Shown in pieces: positions 1 to 7,851 of a stretch of DNA of 64,000 nucleotides; positions within the stretch are counted from its first letter, which is position 1, and each line of letters opens with the position of its first letter. Origin of the DNA: Firmicutes bacterium UBA5227 (GTDB lineage Bacteria > Bacillota > Clostridia > Tissierellales > Sedimentibacteraceae); assembly GCA_002409285.1 (NCBI GenBank), contig DHUT01000015.1, positions 1 to 64,000 on the forward strand. The letters run 5' to 3'. Both the position numbers and the translations under genes were made by a program. Below the pieces are notes generated by a model. That model was not told where the DNA came from. It did no database searches and saw nothing but the letters and a program-made list of their open reading frames with translations.

Positions 1-1
1 T

Positions 2-76
2 TGGAGCTGGTGGTCGGAATCGAACCGACAACCTGCTCATTACGAATGAGCTGCTCTGCCATTGAGCCACACCAGC
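2..76 (-). tRNA. tRNA-Thr, anticodon CGU
   Basis: On the minus strand the sequence folds as a full cloverleaf. The acceptor stem GCTGGTG pairs with CACCAGC, the D stem is GCTC/GAGC, the anticodon stem is GCTCA/TGAGC with loop TTCGTAA (anticodon CGT), and the T stem is GTCGG/CCGAC with loop TTCGATT. The discriminator base is T, as is usual for Firmicute tRNA-Thr, and the CCA end is encoded. It decodes ACG. It lies downstream of the deacetylase gene on the same strand. Confidence 0.96.
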
Positions 77-220
77 TTATTAAGTTTTATCGGTACCGGT
101 AAAAGTACAATTAATATAATGTACAGCTGTACTGGTAGTATTGTTTAAAATTGATTGTTCCAAACAACGATATTAATATTTTAATACTTTTTTGGCAAAA
201 TGTAAACTGTTTTATCCGTT

Positions 221-1072
221 TTATTCATTAAATTTATCAAATAGTTTTTTTTGGCTTATTCCGTTAGGTCTGTTAAATCGTTTCAATTCAAACAGCTCTT
301 CCTTACTTCCGGTTAAAATATTTACCCCTTCATAGCATGACAAGGTTGCCAGAAAGCCCATTTCGTGTAGGATTTCATTACACTCTATACATATAAAACC
401 AAAGGGATATGTAAAGGTTGTGGGTATATAGCCTGTTTTTTCTTCAATAACATCTTGAAGCCTACCTACGTCATTAACCATATTTTTGGAATATTCCTCA
501 AAAGTTTCACCCTTCATTATTGTACATCCCTTTCTTTCACATATTTCATGCATTTCATAGGAATGGTTTTGTATTTCCACATATGGGGATTGAACCAGTT
601 CATTTACCAACTCCCATGAAAAATAAGAATATGCCGGATTTAAGTCTCCTTCAGCCGTACTCTTGTCAATATAAGCTCCGGTAATGGAAATTACCGCTTT
701 GCAGTCATACTTCTCCAAGAGAGGCAGCACATATGTATAATTGCTGTAATATCCGTCATCAAATGTGAGCATTATAGGTTTTTCGGGCAGTTCTGTTTTA
801 TTATAAACAAAGTTTATCAGATCCTCCATGACAATTGTAGTGTATCCCTGCTCCTTTAGGTAGATTATATCCTTCTCCACCTCTTTAGGAGATACCACAT
901 ACTTCCCCAACCTGCTGCTGTCATTTAGAACATGGTGATACATGATTATAGGAAGTCTTATCGAAGGCTTAGCTGCAGTTGAAAAAACATCTATCGCAGG
1001 AATATTTACCAGTGAAAGCACAAGTATCAGACATATTATGAATATAAGATATTTAAATTTAACCTGAAGCAT
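221..1072 (-). CDS. Polysaccharide deacetylase (NodB-like), membrane-anchored or secreted
   Basis: A 283-residue carbohydrate esterase family 4 protein. Residues about 8-28 form a hydrophobic signal anchor, followed by the characteristic IIMYHHV segment near residue 42. The metal/catalytic motif TFDDG lies near residue 103, a second His motif is NHSYEMH, and the TYPFG motif sits in the third block. Such enzymes de-N-acetylate peptidoglycan or other amino-sugar polymers at the cell surface. The second motif has four rather than three residues between its histidines, so the zinc triad should be checked against a structure. It appears monocistronic; the upstream gap to the small spore-like gene is divergent. 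Confidence 0.85.
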   Translation of the reverse strand: MLQVKFKYLIFIICLILVLSLVNIPAIDVFSTAAKPSIRLPIIMYHHVLNDSSRLGKYVVSPKEVEKDIIYLKEQGYTTIVMEDLINFVYNKTELPEKPIMLTFDDGYYSNYTYVLPLLEKYDCKAVISITGAYIDKSTAEGDLNPAYSYFSWELVNELVQSPYVEIQNHSYEMHEICERKGCTIMKGETFEEYSKNMVNDVGRLQDVIEEKTGYIPTTFTYPFGFICIECNEILHEMGFLATLSCYEGVNILTGSKEELFELKRFNRPNGISQKKLFDKFNE

Positions 1073-1137
1073 TTAACCACCTCATATACTTAATATTAAA
1101 TGTTATGTACTTTTTTAATTTTAATTACTACCTTTTT

Positions 1138-1151
1138 ATTTCCCCGGAAAT
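1138..1151. other. Candidate Noc-binding site
   Basis: The 14-mer ATTTCCCCGGAAAT differs by one base from the Noc operator ATTTCCCGGGAAAT known in Bacillus subtilis. The same 14-mer recurs, inverted, at 19040-19053. A noc-like gene is present in the window at 18063-18851. Confidence 0.45.
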
Positions 1152-1157
1152 ACAGTA

Positions 1158-1184
1158 ACAATATAAAGTACAATACATATAGTA
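1158..1184 (+). promoter_or_regulatory. SigmaK-like promoter
   Basis: AC at 1158-1159, a 16-base spacer and CATATAGTA at 1176-1184 match the late mother-cell consensus AC-N17-CATANNNTA apart from one base of spacing. It sits about 32 bases before the start codon of the Tyr/Arg/Asp-rich small protein. Confidence 0.45.
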
Positions 1185-1215
1185 ATATATAATATTTATA
1201 TAAAGGGGCTTATAT

Positions 1216-1494
1216 ATGGATAATAATATTCCACAGGTTAATGACAGTACCAGAAATTACAGCATATACGACGAGGATATGAATAATGTATACGGCACAA
1301 GATTTGACAGAAACAACAGGTATGACAACAGATACTATGACAGATACGATAACAGATTTGACAACTATTATGACAGAAATTATGATATGGATTTTAACAG
1401 AAGGACGAGATATTATCAATATCCCTATTGTGACAGATACGGCAGGTGCGAAAACCCCATCTGGTGGTTGTTCTGGCCTTTCTTCTTCCTTTAA
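1216..1494 (+). CDS. Small Tyr/Arg/Asp/Asn-rich protein, possible spore coat component
   Basis: A 92-residue protein I do not recognise as a named family. Residues about 30-68 are a run of imperfect D-R/N-Y/F units (RYDNRYYDRYDNRFDNYYDRNYD-like), followed by a Cys pair (YCDRYGRC) and an aromatic hydrophobic tail ending WWLFWPFFF. A ribosome site (AAAGGGG) precedes the ATG. Tyrosine-rich low-complexity proteins of this size are common in spore coats, where tyrosine cross-linking occurs, and the sigmaK-like promoter upstream fits. The function is inference only. It converges on the pyr operon and is followed by an intrinsic terminator. Confidence 0.6.
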   Translation: MDNNIPQVNDSTRNYSIYDEDMNNVYGTRFDRNNRYDNRYYDRYDNRFDNYYDRNYDMDFNRRTRYYQYPYCDRYGRCENPIWWLFWPFFFL

Positions 1495-1542
1495 TAACGG
1501 GTTTGATGATAACACATATTGAAATTATAACATGAATTTCCC

Positions 1543-1578
1543 ACAAGGACGCAATACTCTGCGTCCTTGTTCTTATCT
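1543..1578 (+). terminator. Intrinsic terminator after the small Tyr-rich gene
   Basis: An 11-bp perfect stem ACAAGGACGCA/TGCGTCCTTGT with a six-base loop is followed on the plus strand by TTCTTAT. The minus-strand side lacks a U run, so it serves the plus-strand gene better than pyrE, although it may work partly both ways. Confidence 0.7.
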
Positions 1579-1589
1579 ACAAATGTATG

Positions 1590-2150
1590 TTAAAACTTTC
1601 TGCTTCCGGGTTTTACAGGCTTGGAGCCTGACACGCACAAGGGACAATTATCTGCTTCATAGGTTTCAAACTCCAGTTCTGCTGCACTGTAAACAGGAAG
1701 CTTTATTTCACCTGACCTTCTGTCTACAATGCACCCTATGCCTATTACCTTTCCTCCCATTGCTTCCAGAACTCCGGCTGTTTCCATGGAAGATTTTCCT
1801 GTAGTAACCACATCCTCCATTATCAAAATTCTTTCTCCCTGTCTTATTTCAAAGCCACGTCGAAGAACCATAACATTATTTTCTCTTTCTGTAAAAATTG
1901 CTCTTAAACCCAGCTGCCTTCCCAATTCATATGCAGCCGTTATTCCTCCCATTGCAGGACCTACAACTACATCTAAATTAAGCTCTCTGACTTTATCAGC
2001 AACCAGAGATATTACCTTCTCTGTTTTATCAGGGTACTGCATGAGTTTTGCACATTGACAATATCTGTTGCTGTGTCTTCCCGACGACAATAAAAAGTGT
2101 CCTTCCATCAGTGCCCCGCATTCCTTTAAAATTTCAACCACATCTACCAT
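1590..2150 (-). CDS. pyrE: Orotate phosphoribosyltransferase
   Basis: Transfers the ribose-5-phosphate of PRPP to orotate to give OMP, step five of UMP synthesis. The 186-residue protein carries the PRPP-binding motif [13 protein letters not shown] near residues 118-130 and the SSGRHSN substrate loop near residue 23. Its length and the C-terminal CPLC extension are those of the clostridial subgroup rather than the longer enterobacterial form. It is the last gene of the pyrBIFKDE operon, 12 bases after pyrD. Confidence 0.95.
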   Translation of the reverse strand: MVDVVEILKECGALMEGHFLLSSGRHSNRYCQCAKLMQYPDKTEKVISLVADKVRELNLDVVVGPAMGGITAAYELGRQLGLRAIFTERENNVMVLRRGFEIRQGERILIMEDVVTTGKSSMETAGVLEAMGGKVIGIGCIVDRRSGEIKLPVYSAAELEFETYEADNCPLCVSGSKPVKPGSRKF

Positions 2151-2162
2151 AATAACCTCCTG

Positions 2163-3065
2163 TTAAATAATTCCCATTATTTCTTCCAATGATTTTATTC
2201 CTTCACTGTCCATAAATTCTGATATGCCATTAATTATGTCAACCATAATGGTGGGATTTATAAAGTTTGCTGTTCCTACCTGAACCAAAGTAGCTCCTGC
2301 CATTATAAATTCTATGGCATCCCCAGCAGTCATAATACCGCCAAGTCCACAAACAGGTATTTTTACAGACGTTGCTGCCTGATGAACCATTCTGAGAGCA
2401 ATAGGCTTCACACTTGGTCCCGATAATCCGGCATAAATATTATCAAATACAGCTTTCCTGTTCTTAATATCAACTGCCATTGCCTGTATGGTGTTAATAA
2501 GTGATAAACCATCTGCCCCTGCTTCTTCGCAGGCAATTGCCATTTCCGGAATACTTTCCGCATTGGGAGACAGCTTCACCATCAGCGGCTTTTTGCAAAT
2601 TCTTTTTATTTTCGAGACTATGTCGTAGGCACTTGATGCCTTTATTCCAAAAGCCATCCCTCCGGTTTTTATGTTAGGACAGGAAATATTAAGCTCAATC
2701 AAATCGATGTCCGACTCATTTAATTTGTATATGCCCTCGAAATAGTCTTCCTCGCAGTGTCCTCCCAGGTTTGCGATTATTACAGTATTATATCCTTTCA
2801 TCCTTGGAAGTTCGCGATTTATAAAATTATCTACACCCGGATTTTGTAATCCGATGCTGTTAATTAAACCCATCGATGTTTCCCAAAGTCTTATGCCGGT
2901 ATTACCGCTTCTCTCGGAAAGAGTCAAACCCTTACTGCATATGCCTCCAAGCATAGACAGATCAAATACTTCAGATAGTTCCTCTCCAAAGCCAACGGTT
3001 CCGGATGCAGCCAAAACAGGATTCTTAAATTCCATACCCATTGCTTTAGTTTTTAAATTTGCCAT
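2163..3065 (-). CDS. pyrD: Dihydroorotate dehydrogenase B, catalytic subunit
   Basis: Oxidises dihydroorotate to orotate with FMN, passing electrons through PyrK to NAD+ (class 1B). The [13 protein letters not shown] segment contains the catalytic Cys loop; VKLSPN and the phosphate-binding GGI and GAT turns near the C-terminus are typical. The start is taken at the ATG preceded by GGAAGGTGATAAA, giving 300 residues; an upstream in-frame extension would run into pyrK and has no ribosome site. The gene overlaps the end of pyrK closely, as expected for subunits of one complex. Confidence 0.95.
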   Translation of the reverse strand: MANLKTKAMGMEFKNPVLAASGTVGFGEELSEVFDLSMLGGICSKGLTLSERSGNTGIRLWETSMGLINSIGLQNPGVDNFINRELPRMKGYNTVIIANLGGHCEEDYFEGIYKLNESDIDLIELNISCPNIKTGGMAFGIKASSAYDIVSKIKRICKKPLMVKLSPNAESIPEMAIACEEAGADGLSLINTIQAMAVDIKNRKAVFDNIYAGLSGPSVKPIALRMVHQAATSVKIPVCGLGGIMTAGDAIEFIMAGATLVQVGTANFINPTIMVDIINGISEFMDSEGIKSLEEIMGII

Positions 3066-3069
3066 TTTA

Positions 3070-3795
3070 TCACCTTCCAAACAGTTCTTCCCCTGAGAAA
3101 ACCGGTCCGTCCTTACATACTCTCCTGCTTCCATAATTGGTCATAACAGTGCATCCAAGACACACTCCAATCCCACATGCCATCCTTCTTTCTAATGATA
3201 CATAGCATTTAATATTATTTTCTTTACAGTCTTTAACTATTTTATTCAACATGATTTCAGGTCCGCACGCAACTACCGCATCATAGCTTCTATAATCAAT
3301 ATAATCCGTTACATACCCTTTTTCACCGCTGCTTCCGTCTTCAGTAACTATCAACACCCTGTCAGAATAATTTTCAAATTCATCCACAGTATATACACAA
3401 TCTTTAAAACCAAGAAATACTTCAGCCTTCTTTCCCAGACACTCTGTCAGATACAGCAAAGGGGCAATTCCAATTCCTCCGCCCACAACCGCAATCCTTC
3501 CCCGAAGCTTATCCATGTCAAATCCGTTTCCGAGAGGACCAAGGAGCTGTAAATCATCACCCATTTTCATGGTACTTATTTTAGTTGTCCCTATTCCCTC
3601 AGCTCTGTAAAGAAATGTAACCTTATTATCAGTAACCTGATTTACACTTAAAGGACGAGGTAATAAGAATGAATTATCTAACGTTTTAATCATAAAAAAT
3701 TGTCCTGGGCGTATATTTCCGGCAAATTCAGCACTTAATCTGAAAATATTTTTTATAACCCTTTTATTTTCTGCAATTCTGCTTATAGTTATCAT
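3070..3795 (-). CDS. pyrK: Dihydroorotate dehydrogenase B, electron-transfer subunit
   Basis: FAD and [2Fe-2S] protein that links PyrD to NAD+. The 241 residues show the FAD motif RPLSV near residue 48, the nucleotide-binding GGGIGIAPL near residue 107, and a C-terminal Cys cluster (CGIGVCLGC, then C near residue 228) that holds the iron-sulfur cluster. Its start overlaps the pyrF stop by four bases, implying translational coupling inside the pyr operon. Confidence 0.95.
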   Translation of the reverse strand: MITISRIAENKRVIKNIFRLSAEFAGNIRPGQFFMIKTLDNSFLLPRPLSVNQVTDNKVTFLYRAEGIGTTKISTMKMGDDLQLLGPLGNGFDMDKLRGRIAVVGGGIGIAPLLYLTECLGKKAEVFLGFKDCVYTVDEFENYSDRVLIVTEDGSSGEKGYVTDYIDYRSYDAVVACGPEIMLNKIVKDCKENNIKCYVSLERRMACGIGVCLGCTVMTNYGSRRVCKDGPVFSGEELFGR

Positions 3796-4667
3796 TTTTT
3801 CACCCTGATAAATGATTTTATATCATCTCTCATCCTGATTACTTCATTTCTGGCACAAAGTCCAAAGTCCGATTCTACCTTCTCCTGCTTTTTATATGCA
3901 AGCAATATCCCTCTTGAAGAGTTTACTACAGCTCCATTTCCATCTACAAAGTATTCGGAAATGTCTTCTGCTTTACCCCCCTGAGCGCCATACCCGGGTA
4001 TCAGTAAAAATGCCGAGCTTAATTTTTTTCTTAGAGCCGATCCTTCCTCACTGTTTGTAGCACCCACAACCGCACCAATTGAGCTGAAACCATATTTCCC
4101 TCCGGTCTCAGAAGCAAGCTTTTCAATCCTTTCAGCTACTATTTCATAAAGGGGTTCTTCTTCCTTATTTTTTATAAATTGAAAGTCTCTCGCACCCCTG
4201 TTGGAAGTCCTTACCAGCACAAATATTCCCTTATTGTCTTTCTCGATGTACCTTATGAATGGCTCCAAACTGTCATTTATACCCATATAAGGATTCAATG
4301 TTACAAAATCAGCCTCAAAATCTCCTGTAAAATGAGCCGTTGCATACATTTCTGCAGTCCTGGATATGTCACCTCTTTTTATATCAGCTATAGAAATCTG
4401 ATCCTTTTCCTTAATATACTTCAAGGTATCAGAATATGCCTTTAATCCTTCCAGTCCCAATGCTTCATAATATGCTATCTGAACTTTAAAGCAGGCCGCT
4501 GCATCATAAGTGGCGTCAATTATTTCTTTATTGAAATTAAATATAGCTTCCCCCCTTGTGGAAAATTTATCTGCAAATTTCTCAGGCAGGTAGCTGAAAT
4601 CGGTATCAAGGCCGACACACACATGACCTTTTTCCTCAACTCTTTCATATAATTTATCTACTATCAT
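3792..4667 (-). CDS. pyrF: Orotidine 5'-phosphate decarboxylase (subfamily 2)
   Basis: Decarboxylates OMP to UMP, the last step of the pathway. At 291 residues it is the longer subfamily-2 form common in clostridia and actinobacteria. The catalytic ADIKRGDI motif lies near residue 95, the opening VGLDTD near residue 18, and the phosphate-binding GYGAQGG near residue 226. It sits between pyrI and pyrK and overlaps pyrK by four bases. Confidence 0.95.
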   Translation of the reverse strand: MIVDKLYERVEEKGHVCVGLDTDFSYLPEKFADKFSTRGEAIFNFNKEIIDATYDAAACFKVQIAYYEALGLEGLKAYSDTLKYIKEKDQISIADIKRGDISRTAEMYATAHFTGDFEADFVTLNPYMGINDSLEPFIRYIEKDNKGIFVLVRTSNRGARDFQFIKNKEEEPLYEIVAERIEKLASETGGKYGFSSIGAVVGATNSEEGSALRKKLSSAFLLIPGYGAQGGKAEDISEYFVDGNGAVVNSSRGILLAYKKQEKVESDFGLCARNEVIRMRDDIKSFIRVKK

Positions 4668-4687
4668 TCAGACCTCTCTCCATACCT

Positions 4688-5119
4688 TTATAAGTTGTTA
4701 TCCTCATATGCCGTATCGCAGTATATACATCGGTATATATTTTTGTTTCTGTCGGTAAGCTTGAATTTATGAACAATTTCCTGCTCAACCGATGTAATGC
4801 ATCTTGGATTTTTGCATTTCACTATATCGTCTATTTCTTCAGGCAGTTCAAGATTTATCTTTCTGATGATTTCTCCATTGTCAATTACATTTACCGTAAT
4901 ATTCGGATCAATAAATCCAAGCACCTTCAAGTCCATATTAATATTATTTTCTACCTTTATTATATCTTTTTTTCCCATTTTATTGCTTTTTGCATTTTTT
5001 ATTATTGCAACGCTGCAATCCATTTTATCCAGATTCAAATATTTATATATCTCCATTGCTTTGCCTGCCTGTATGTGGTCAAGAACTAAACCTTTTTCAA
5101 CACTGTCTATTTTCAGCAT
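4688..5119 (-). CDS. pyrI: Aspartate carbamoyltransferase regulatory subunit
   Basis: Binds nucleotide effectors and assembles with PyrB catalytic trimers. The 143-residue protein has the N-terminal allosteric fold with the KGLVLDHI motif near residue 9, and a C-terminal zinc site from CKNPRC and CIYC. Its ATG overlaps the last base of the pyrB stop. A pyrBI pair with a regulatory subunit is normal in clostridia but absent in Bacillus, so this cell probably combines PyrR RNA control with allosteric control. Confidence 0.94.
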   Translation of the reverse strand: MLKIDSVEKGLVLDHIQAGKAMEIYKYLNLDKMDCSVAIIKNAKSNKMGKKDIIKVENNINMDLKVLGFIDPNITVNVIDNGEIIRKINLELPEEIDDIVKCKNPRCITSVEQEIVHKFKLTDRNKNIYRCIYCDTAYEDNNL

Positions 5120-6045
5120 TATTTTTCCACCCCCAGTAATTTCATAATTAAAGCCATTCTGACGTACATTCCGTATTTTGCCTGTTTAAAATAGCATGCT
5201 CTTGAGTCTTTGTCTACTTCCACAGATATTTCATTTACTCTTGGAAGAGGATGAAGGATTATCATATCATCCTTAGCTTTTTCAAGCTTTTCTGCATTTA
5301 AAATGTAGCTGTCCTTTAACCTTATATAGTCTGCTTCATTAAAAAATCTTTCTCTTTGTACTCTTGTCATGTATAGGACATCAAGCATATCAATTACATT
5401 TTCAAGTTTTTCCACTTCTTCAAACTCTATACCATTCTTAATAAGTATTTCTTCCCTTATATACTCGGGAATTCTTAATTCTTCAGGCGATATAAGGACA
5501 AATTTAATATTATTATACCTTGATAGTGCCTTTATAAGAGAATGGACTGTCCTTCCGAACTTCAAATCTCCGCAAATGCCAACCGTAAGATTATTCAGCC
5601 TTCCTTTAAGCGACCTTATTGTAAGCAAATCAGTAAGTGTTTGAGTAGGATGCTGATGACCTCCGTCACCTGCATTTATTACAGGCATGTCTGTACTCAT
5701 AGCCGCAATCATAGGAGCTCCTTCCTTGGGATGCCTCATGGCTGCAATATCTGCATAACAGGCAACAGTCCTTATGGTATCGGCAACACTTTCTCCTTTT
5801 GCAGCAGAGCTTGATTCTGCAGATGAAAATCCCATTACACTGCCCCCAAGTCTCAGCATTGCTGCTTCAAAACTCAGTCTTGTTCTTGTGCTTGGTTCAT
5901 AAAACATTGTTGAAAGCACCTTTCCCTTGCACACATCTCCATATTCTGAGGGGTTAGCAATTATCTCATCTGCCAGATTCAGTATTTCATCCAACTCCTC
6001 AAGTGATAAATCCATTGGTTCAATTAAGCTTCTTCCTTTTAACAT
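5119..6045 (-). CDS. pyrB: Aspartate carbamoyltransferase catalytic subunit
   Basis: Condenses carbamoyl phosphate with aspartate, the committed step of pyrimidine synthesis. The 308 residues contain the carbamoyl-phosphate motif [10 protein letters not shown] near residue 51 and the HPTQTLTDL motif near residue 133. It is the first gene of the pyr operon. Its ribosome site AAAGGAGG is embedded in a PyrR-box-like sequence, so translation as well as transcription may respond to UMP. Confidence 0.96.
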   Translation of the reverse strand: MLKGRSLIEPMDLSLEELDEILNLADEIIANPSEYGDVCKGKVLSTMFYEPSTRTRLSFEAAMLRLGGSVMGFSSAESSSAAKGESVADTIRTVACYADIAAMRHPKEGAPMIAAMSTDMPVINAGDGGHQHPTQTLTDLLTIRSLKGRLNNLTVGICGDLKFGRTVHSLIKALSRYNNIKFVLISPEELRIPEYIREEILIKNGIEFEEVEKLENVIDMLDVLYMTRVQRERFFNEADYIRLKDSYILNAEKLEKAKDDMIILHPLPRVNEISVEVDKDSRACYFKQAKYGMYVRMALIMKLLGVEK

Positions 6046-6048
6046 AAA

Positions 6049-6074
6049 TCCTCCTTTTCAGCCTCTCAGGACTA
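6049..6074 (-). promoter_or_regulatory. PyrR-binding loop overlapping the pyrB ribosome site
   Basis: On the minus strand, AGTCCTGAGAGGCTGAAAAGG is followed by AGG, which closely follows the PyrR anti-antiterminator consensus (A-N-UCC-N-G-N-GAGG-Y-U-NNN-AAGG). The terminal AAAAGGAGG is also the pyrB Shine-Dalgarno, four bases from the ATG. PyrR-UMP binding here would mask translation initiation. No pyrR gene lies in the window. Confidence 0.7.
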
Positions 6075-6156
6075 ATTTAAAGCATGCGCAGTCTCACTCA
6101 CCAATCTATTTGCTACCTATCGGTGGCATACATTGGGAGTTCGTTGCGGTAGGGCA

Positions 6157-6190
6157 TACAAAAAGTCTTCCCGACACAGCAAGGAAGACC
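6157..6190 (-). terminator. Attenuator terminator of the pyr leader
   Basis: Minus-strand GTCTTCC pairs with GGAAGAC around a ten-base loop, followed by TTTTTG. The upstream arm (ATGGTCTTCC) can instead pair at nine of ten positions with GGAAGGACAT of the leader's first PyrR-like box, giving a mutually exclusive antiterminator, as in the B. subtilis pyr leaders. Confidence 0.75.
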
Positions 6191-6213
6191 ATATAACAAT
6201 CCTATATAAATTT

Positions 6214-6240
6214 ATGTCCTTCCCGACCTCTCTGTGCCAG
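6214..6240 (-). promoter_or_regulatory. First PyrR-binding loop of the pyr leader
   Basis: Minus-strand sequence CACAGAGAGGTCGGGAAGGAC matches the core GAGAGG...GAAGGA of PyrR boxes. The usual 5' UCC is replaced by GCAC. It precedes the terminator and overlaps the strand that would form the antiterminator, the arrangement expected of a PyrR attenuator. Confidence 0.65.
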
Positions 6241-6265
6241 ATTAAAGGTTATTTACTTTTTACTT

Positions 6266-6294
6266 ATCTTATAATATTTTTATGTGTATGTCAA
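6266..6294 (-). promoter_or_regulatory. SigmaA promoter of the pyr operon
   Basis: Minus-strand -35 TTGACA (6289-6294) and -10 TAAGAT (6266-6271) are separated by 17 bases. The transcript would start near 6259 and carry a leader of about 215 bases holding both PyrR boxes and the attenuator. Confidence 0.7.
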
Positions 6295-6304
6295 CAACAT
6301 TATT

Positions 6305-6529
6305 TTAAATATTTTCATCATCGGTATTAACTTGTTCAGGTTCGGCCTGGCTGACAATTTTGGTTATTCTTCTTTCCACTTCACGTCTTGGAAGCCAGAT
6401 CTGTCTTTGACATGTAGTGCACTTAATTCTGAAATCAGCTCCTACCCTGAGTATTTCCCAGTCGTATCCACCGCAGGGATGTTTCTTTTTTAACTTTACT
6501 ACATCTCCTACATTTAATTGCATTGGCAT
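6305..6529 (-). CDS. DUF951 family protein
   Basis: A 74-residue protein matching the small DUF951 family: it opens with the NVGDVVKLKKKHPCG block and the WEILRVGADFRIKC block, followed by a Cys pair (CTTCQ) and LPRREVERR. The Cys pair with the earlier HPCG suggests a metal or nucleic-acid binding fold, but no function is established. It lies 12 bases after yedF on the same strand and ends inside the region just upstream of the pyr promoter. Confidence 0.88.
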   Translation of the reverse strand: MPMQLNVGDVVKLKKKHPCGGYDWEILRVGADFRIKCTTCQRQIWLPRREVERRITKIVSQAEPEQVNTDDENI

Positions 6530-6541
6530 AATATTACCCCT

Positions 6542-7150
6542 CTATATCATAACCGCATTATCAGATTCAGCTATAGTTTCAACTATATCATACATATTTG
6601 AAATCTTGCCAACCTCTAAATTGCTTTTAATTTCAAAGAAATCTAAACATGTTCCACATGAAACAATTTTAACTCCCGCCTCTTCCATCTTTTTTAAATC
6701 CTCTAATGATTCAGAACCCGAGGTAGTTAGTTTAACCCCTGAATTCAAAAATATCAGGAAGCTTGGGTAAGGTTTTGTTTCAGATAAGGTATAAAGAAAA
6801 CTTTTCATAAGTATTTTACCCAAATCATCTGAACCTTTACCCATTTTATCCGTTCCGATTACATACCCTTTTTTATCTTGTTTTAATTTCTTAATACTAT
6901 CTTCAGCTGCTGCTTCCGTTGCTGCTTCGCAGCTGTCGGACGCTTCTTTATTTAAGTAAATATAAATTCCATCATTTTTTTCTTCTGATCTTGTGACAAA
7001 TTGCAGCTTATTACTGAATTTCAGTACATTTTCTCTGGCGGTTTCGTTATCCACTATTACTGTTATTTCTTTTTCGCCTGCATCAGCTTCTTTCTTTGTC
7101 ATTATTACAGGCTGAGGACACAATTTTCCTCTTGCATCTACTATTTTCAT
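6542..7150 (-). CDS. yedF: YedF-type selenium/sulfur metabolism protein (TusA-like plus DsrE-like)
   Basis: A 202-residue two-domain protein. The first 70 residues are a TusA-like sulfur carrier with the CPQPV motif at Cys11. The C-terminal half is DsrE-like, with FLNSGVKL and the SCGTCLDF cysteines. Family members sit beside selenium-utilisation and cysteine desulfurase genes, and here a cysteine desulfurase-like gene lies 1.9 kb upstream on the same strand. The catalytic role is not proved in any close homologue I know. A weak parS-like sequence falls inside the gene at 6650-6665. Confidence 0.85.
   Translation of the reverse strand: MKIVDARGKLCPQPVIMTKKEADAGEKEITVIVDNETARENVLKFSNKLQFVTRSEEKNDGIYIYLNKEASDSCEAATEAAAEDSIKKLKQDKKGYVIGTDKMGKGSDDLGKILMKSFLYTLSETKPYPSFLIFLNSGVKLTTSGSESLEDLKKMEEAGVKIVSCGTCLDFFEIKSNLEVGKISNMYDIVETIAESDNAVMI
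6650..6665. other. Degenerate parS-like site
   Basis: TGTTCCACATGAAACA matches parS TGTTNCACGTGAAACA at all but one base. It lies within yedF. ParB spreading sites cluster near oriC, so the location is reasonable, but the lost CG centre lowers confidence. Confidence 0.35.
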
Positions 7151-7159
7151 TTTTCCCTC

Positions 7160-7825
7160 CTAATTATTGTAAAATCCATTATATGAAAGATAATTTAATA
7201 TAATATTGTTATCATAAAATATTTTACCCGATTGAGAATTTAAAATACTCTTTGACACCGGGCTGTCACCAAGAAAGCCTATTAAGGGTGAACATAAAGC
7301 AAAAATTATATACAGTATTATAAAGCTTTTTATAATGCCTGTTCCGGCTCCAAATATTCTGTTTGTCAGATTTAAAAGAGGCAGCTTGAAAATCACATTA
7401 ATAAGGTTAGATATTATTAACAAGATTGCATATATAACAAGAAATGTTACTATAAAGCTTATAGATCTTATTAATATAATACTTATATTATCCACAAATA
7501 CAGAAAAAGCATCCATTCCCTGTAAGTCACCTGTATTGACTATATTGCTCAGAACATTTTTAAGTTCCGCCGGAATATGAGTAGATTCTTCGAATGTTGT
7601 CATAAGACTTTCTGAAAGCTTACTTTCAAAAAAGCTGTGAATCTTTACAAACATCTTCGTGTTATCCAACAAGAAGTTTTCTGCAATGTAATAAAATTCT
7701 CTGCTAAGAAAAAATGAAACAATTACACCTAAGGTATCAAATAAGGTTTTTATAAACCCTCTTTTATAGCCAACAAAACATGAATAGCACAAAAATATAA
7801 TTACTACGATATCAATATAGTTCAT
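7160..7825 (-). CDS. CvpA family membrane protein
   Basis: A 221-residue protein with four predicted membrane segments (about residues 2-20, 25-42, 105-130 and 158-180) and the glycine-containing GYKRGFIKT loop after the first helix, typical of CvpA/colicin V production proteins. Family roles in envelope stress are poorly understood. It sits between yedF and a membrane-anchored propeller-like protein on the same strand with short gaps, so it probably belongs to one transcript with them. Confidence 0.82.
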   Translation of the reverse strand: MNYIDIVVIIFLCYSCFVGYKRGFIKTLFDTLGVIVSFFLSREFYYIAENFLLDNTKMFVKIHSFFESKLSESLMTTFEESTHIPAELKNVLSNIVNTGDLQGMDAFSVFVDNISIILIRSISFIVTFLVIYAILLIISNLINVIFKLPLLNLTNRIFGAGTGIIKSFIILYIIFALCSPLIGFLGDSPVSKSILNSQSGKIFYDNNIILNYLSYNGFYNN

Positions 7826-7851
7826 CTTTACCTCCCTTTATCTGCAGTGCA

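Noticed and set aside
1216..1515. A long minus-strand frame opposite the small Tyr-rich gene.
   Set aside because: Valine/isoleucine-rich translation is the antisense shadow of the repeat-rich plus-strand gene and has no start signals.
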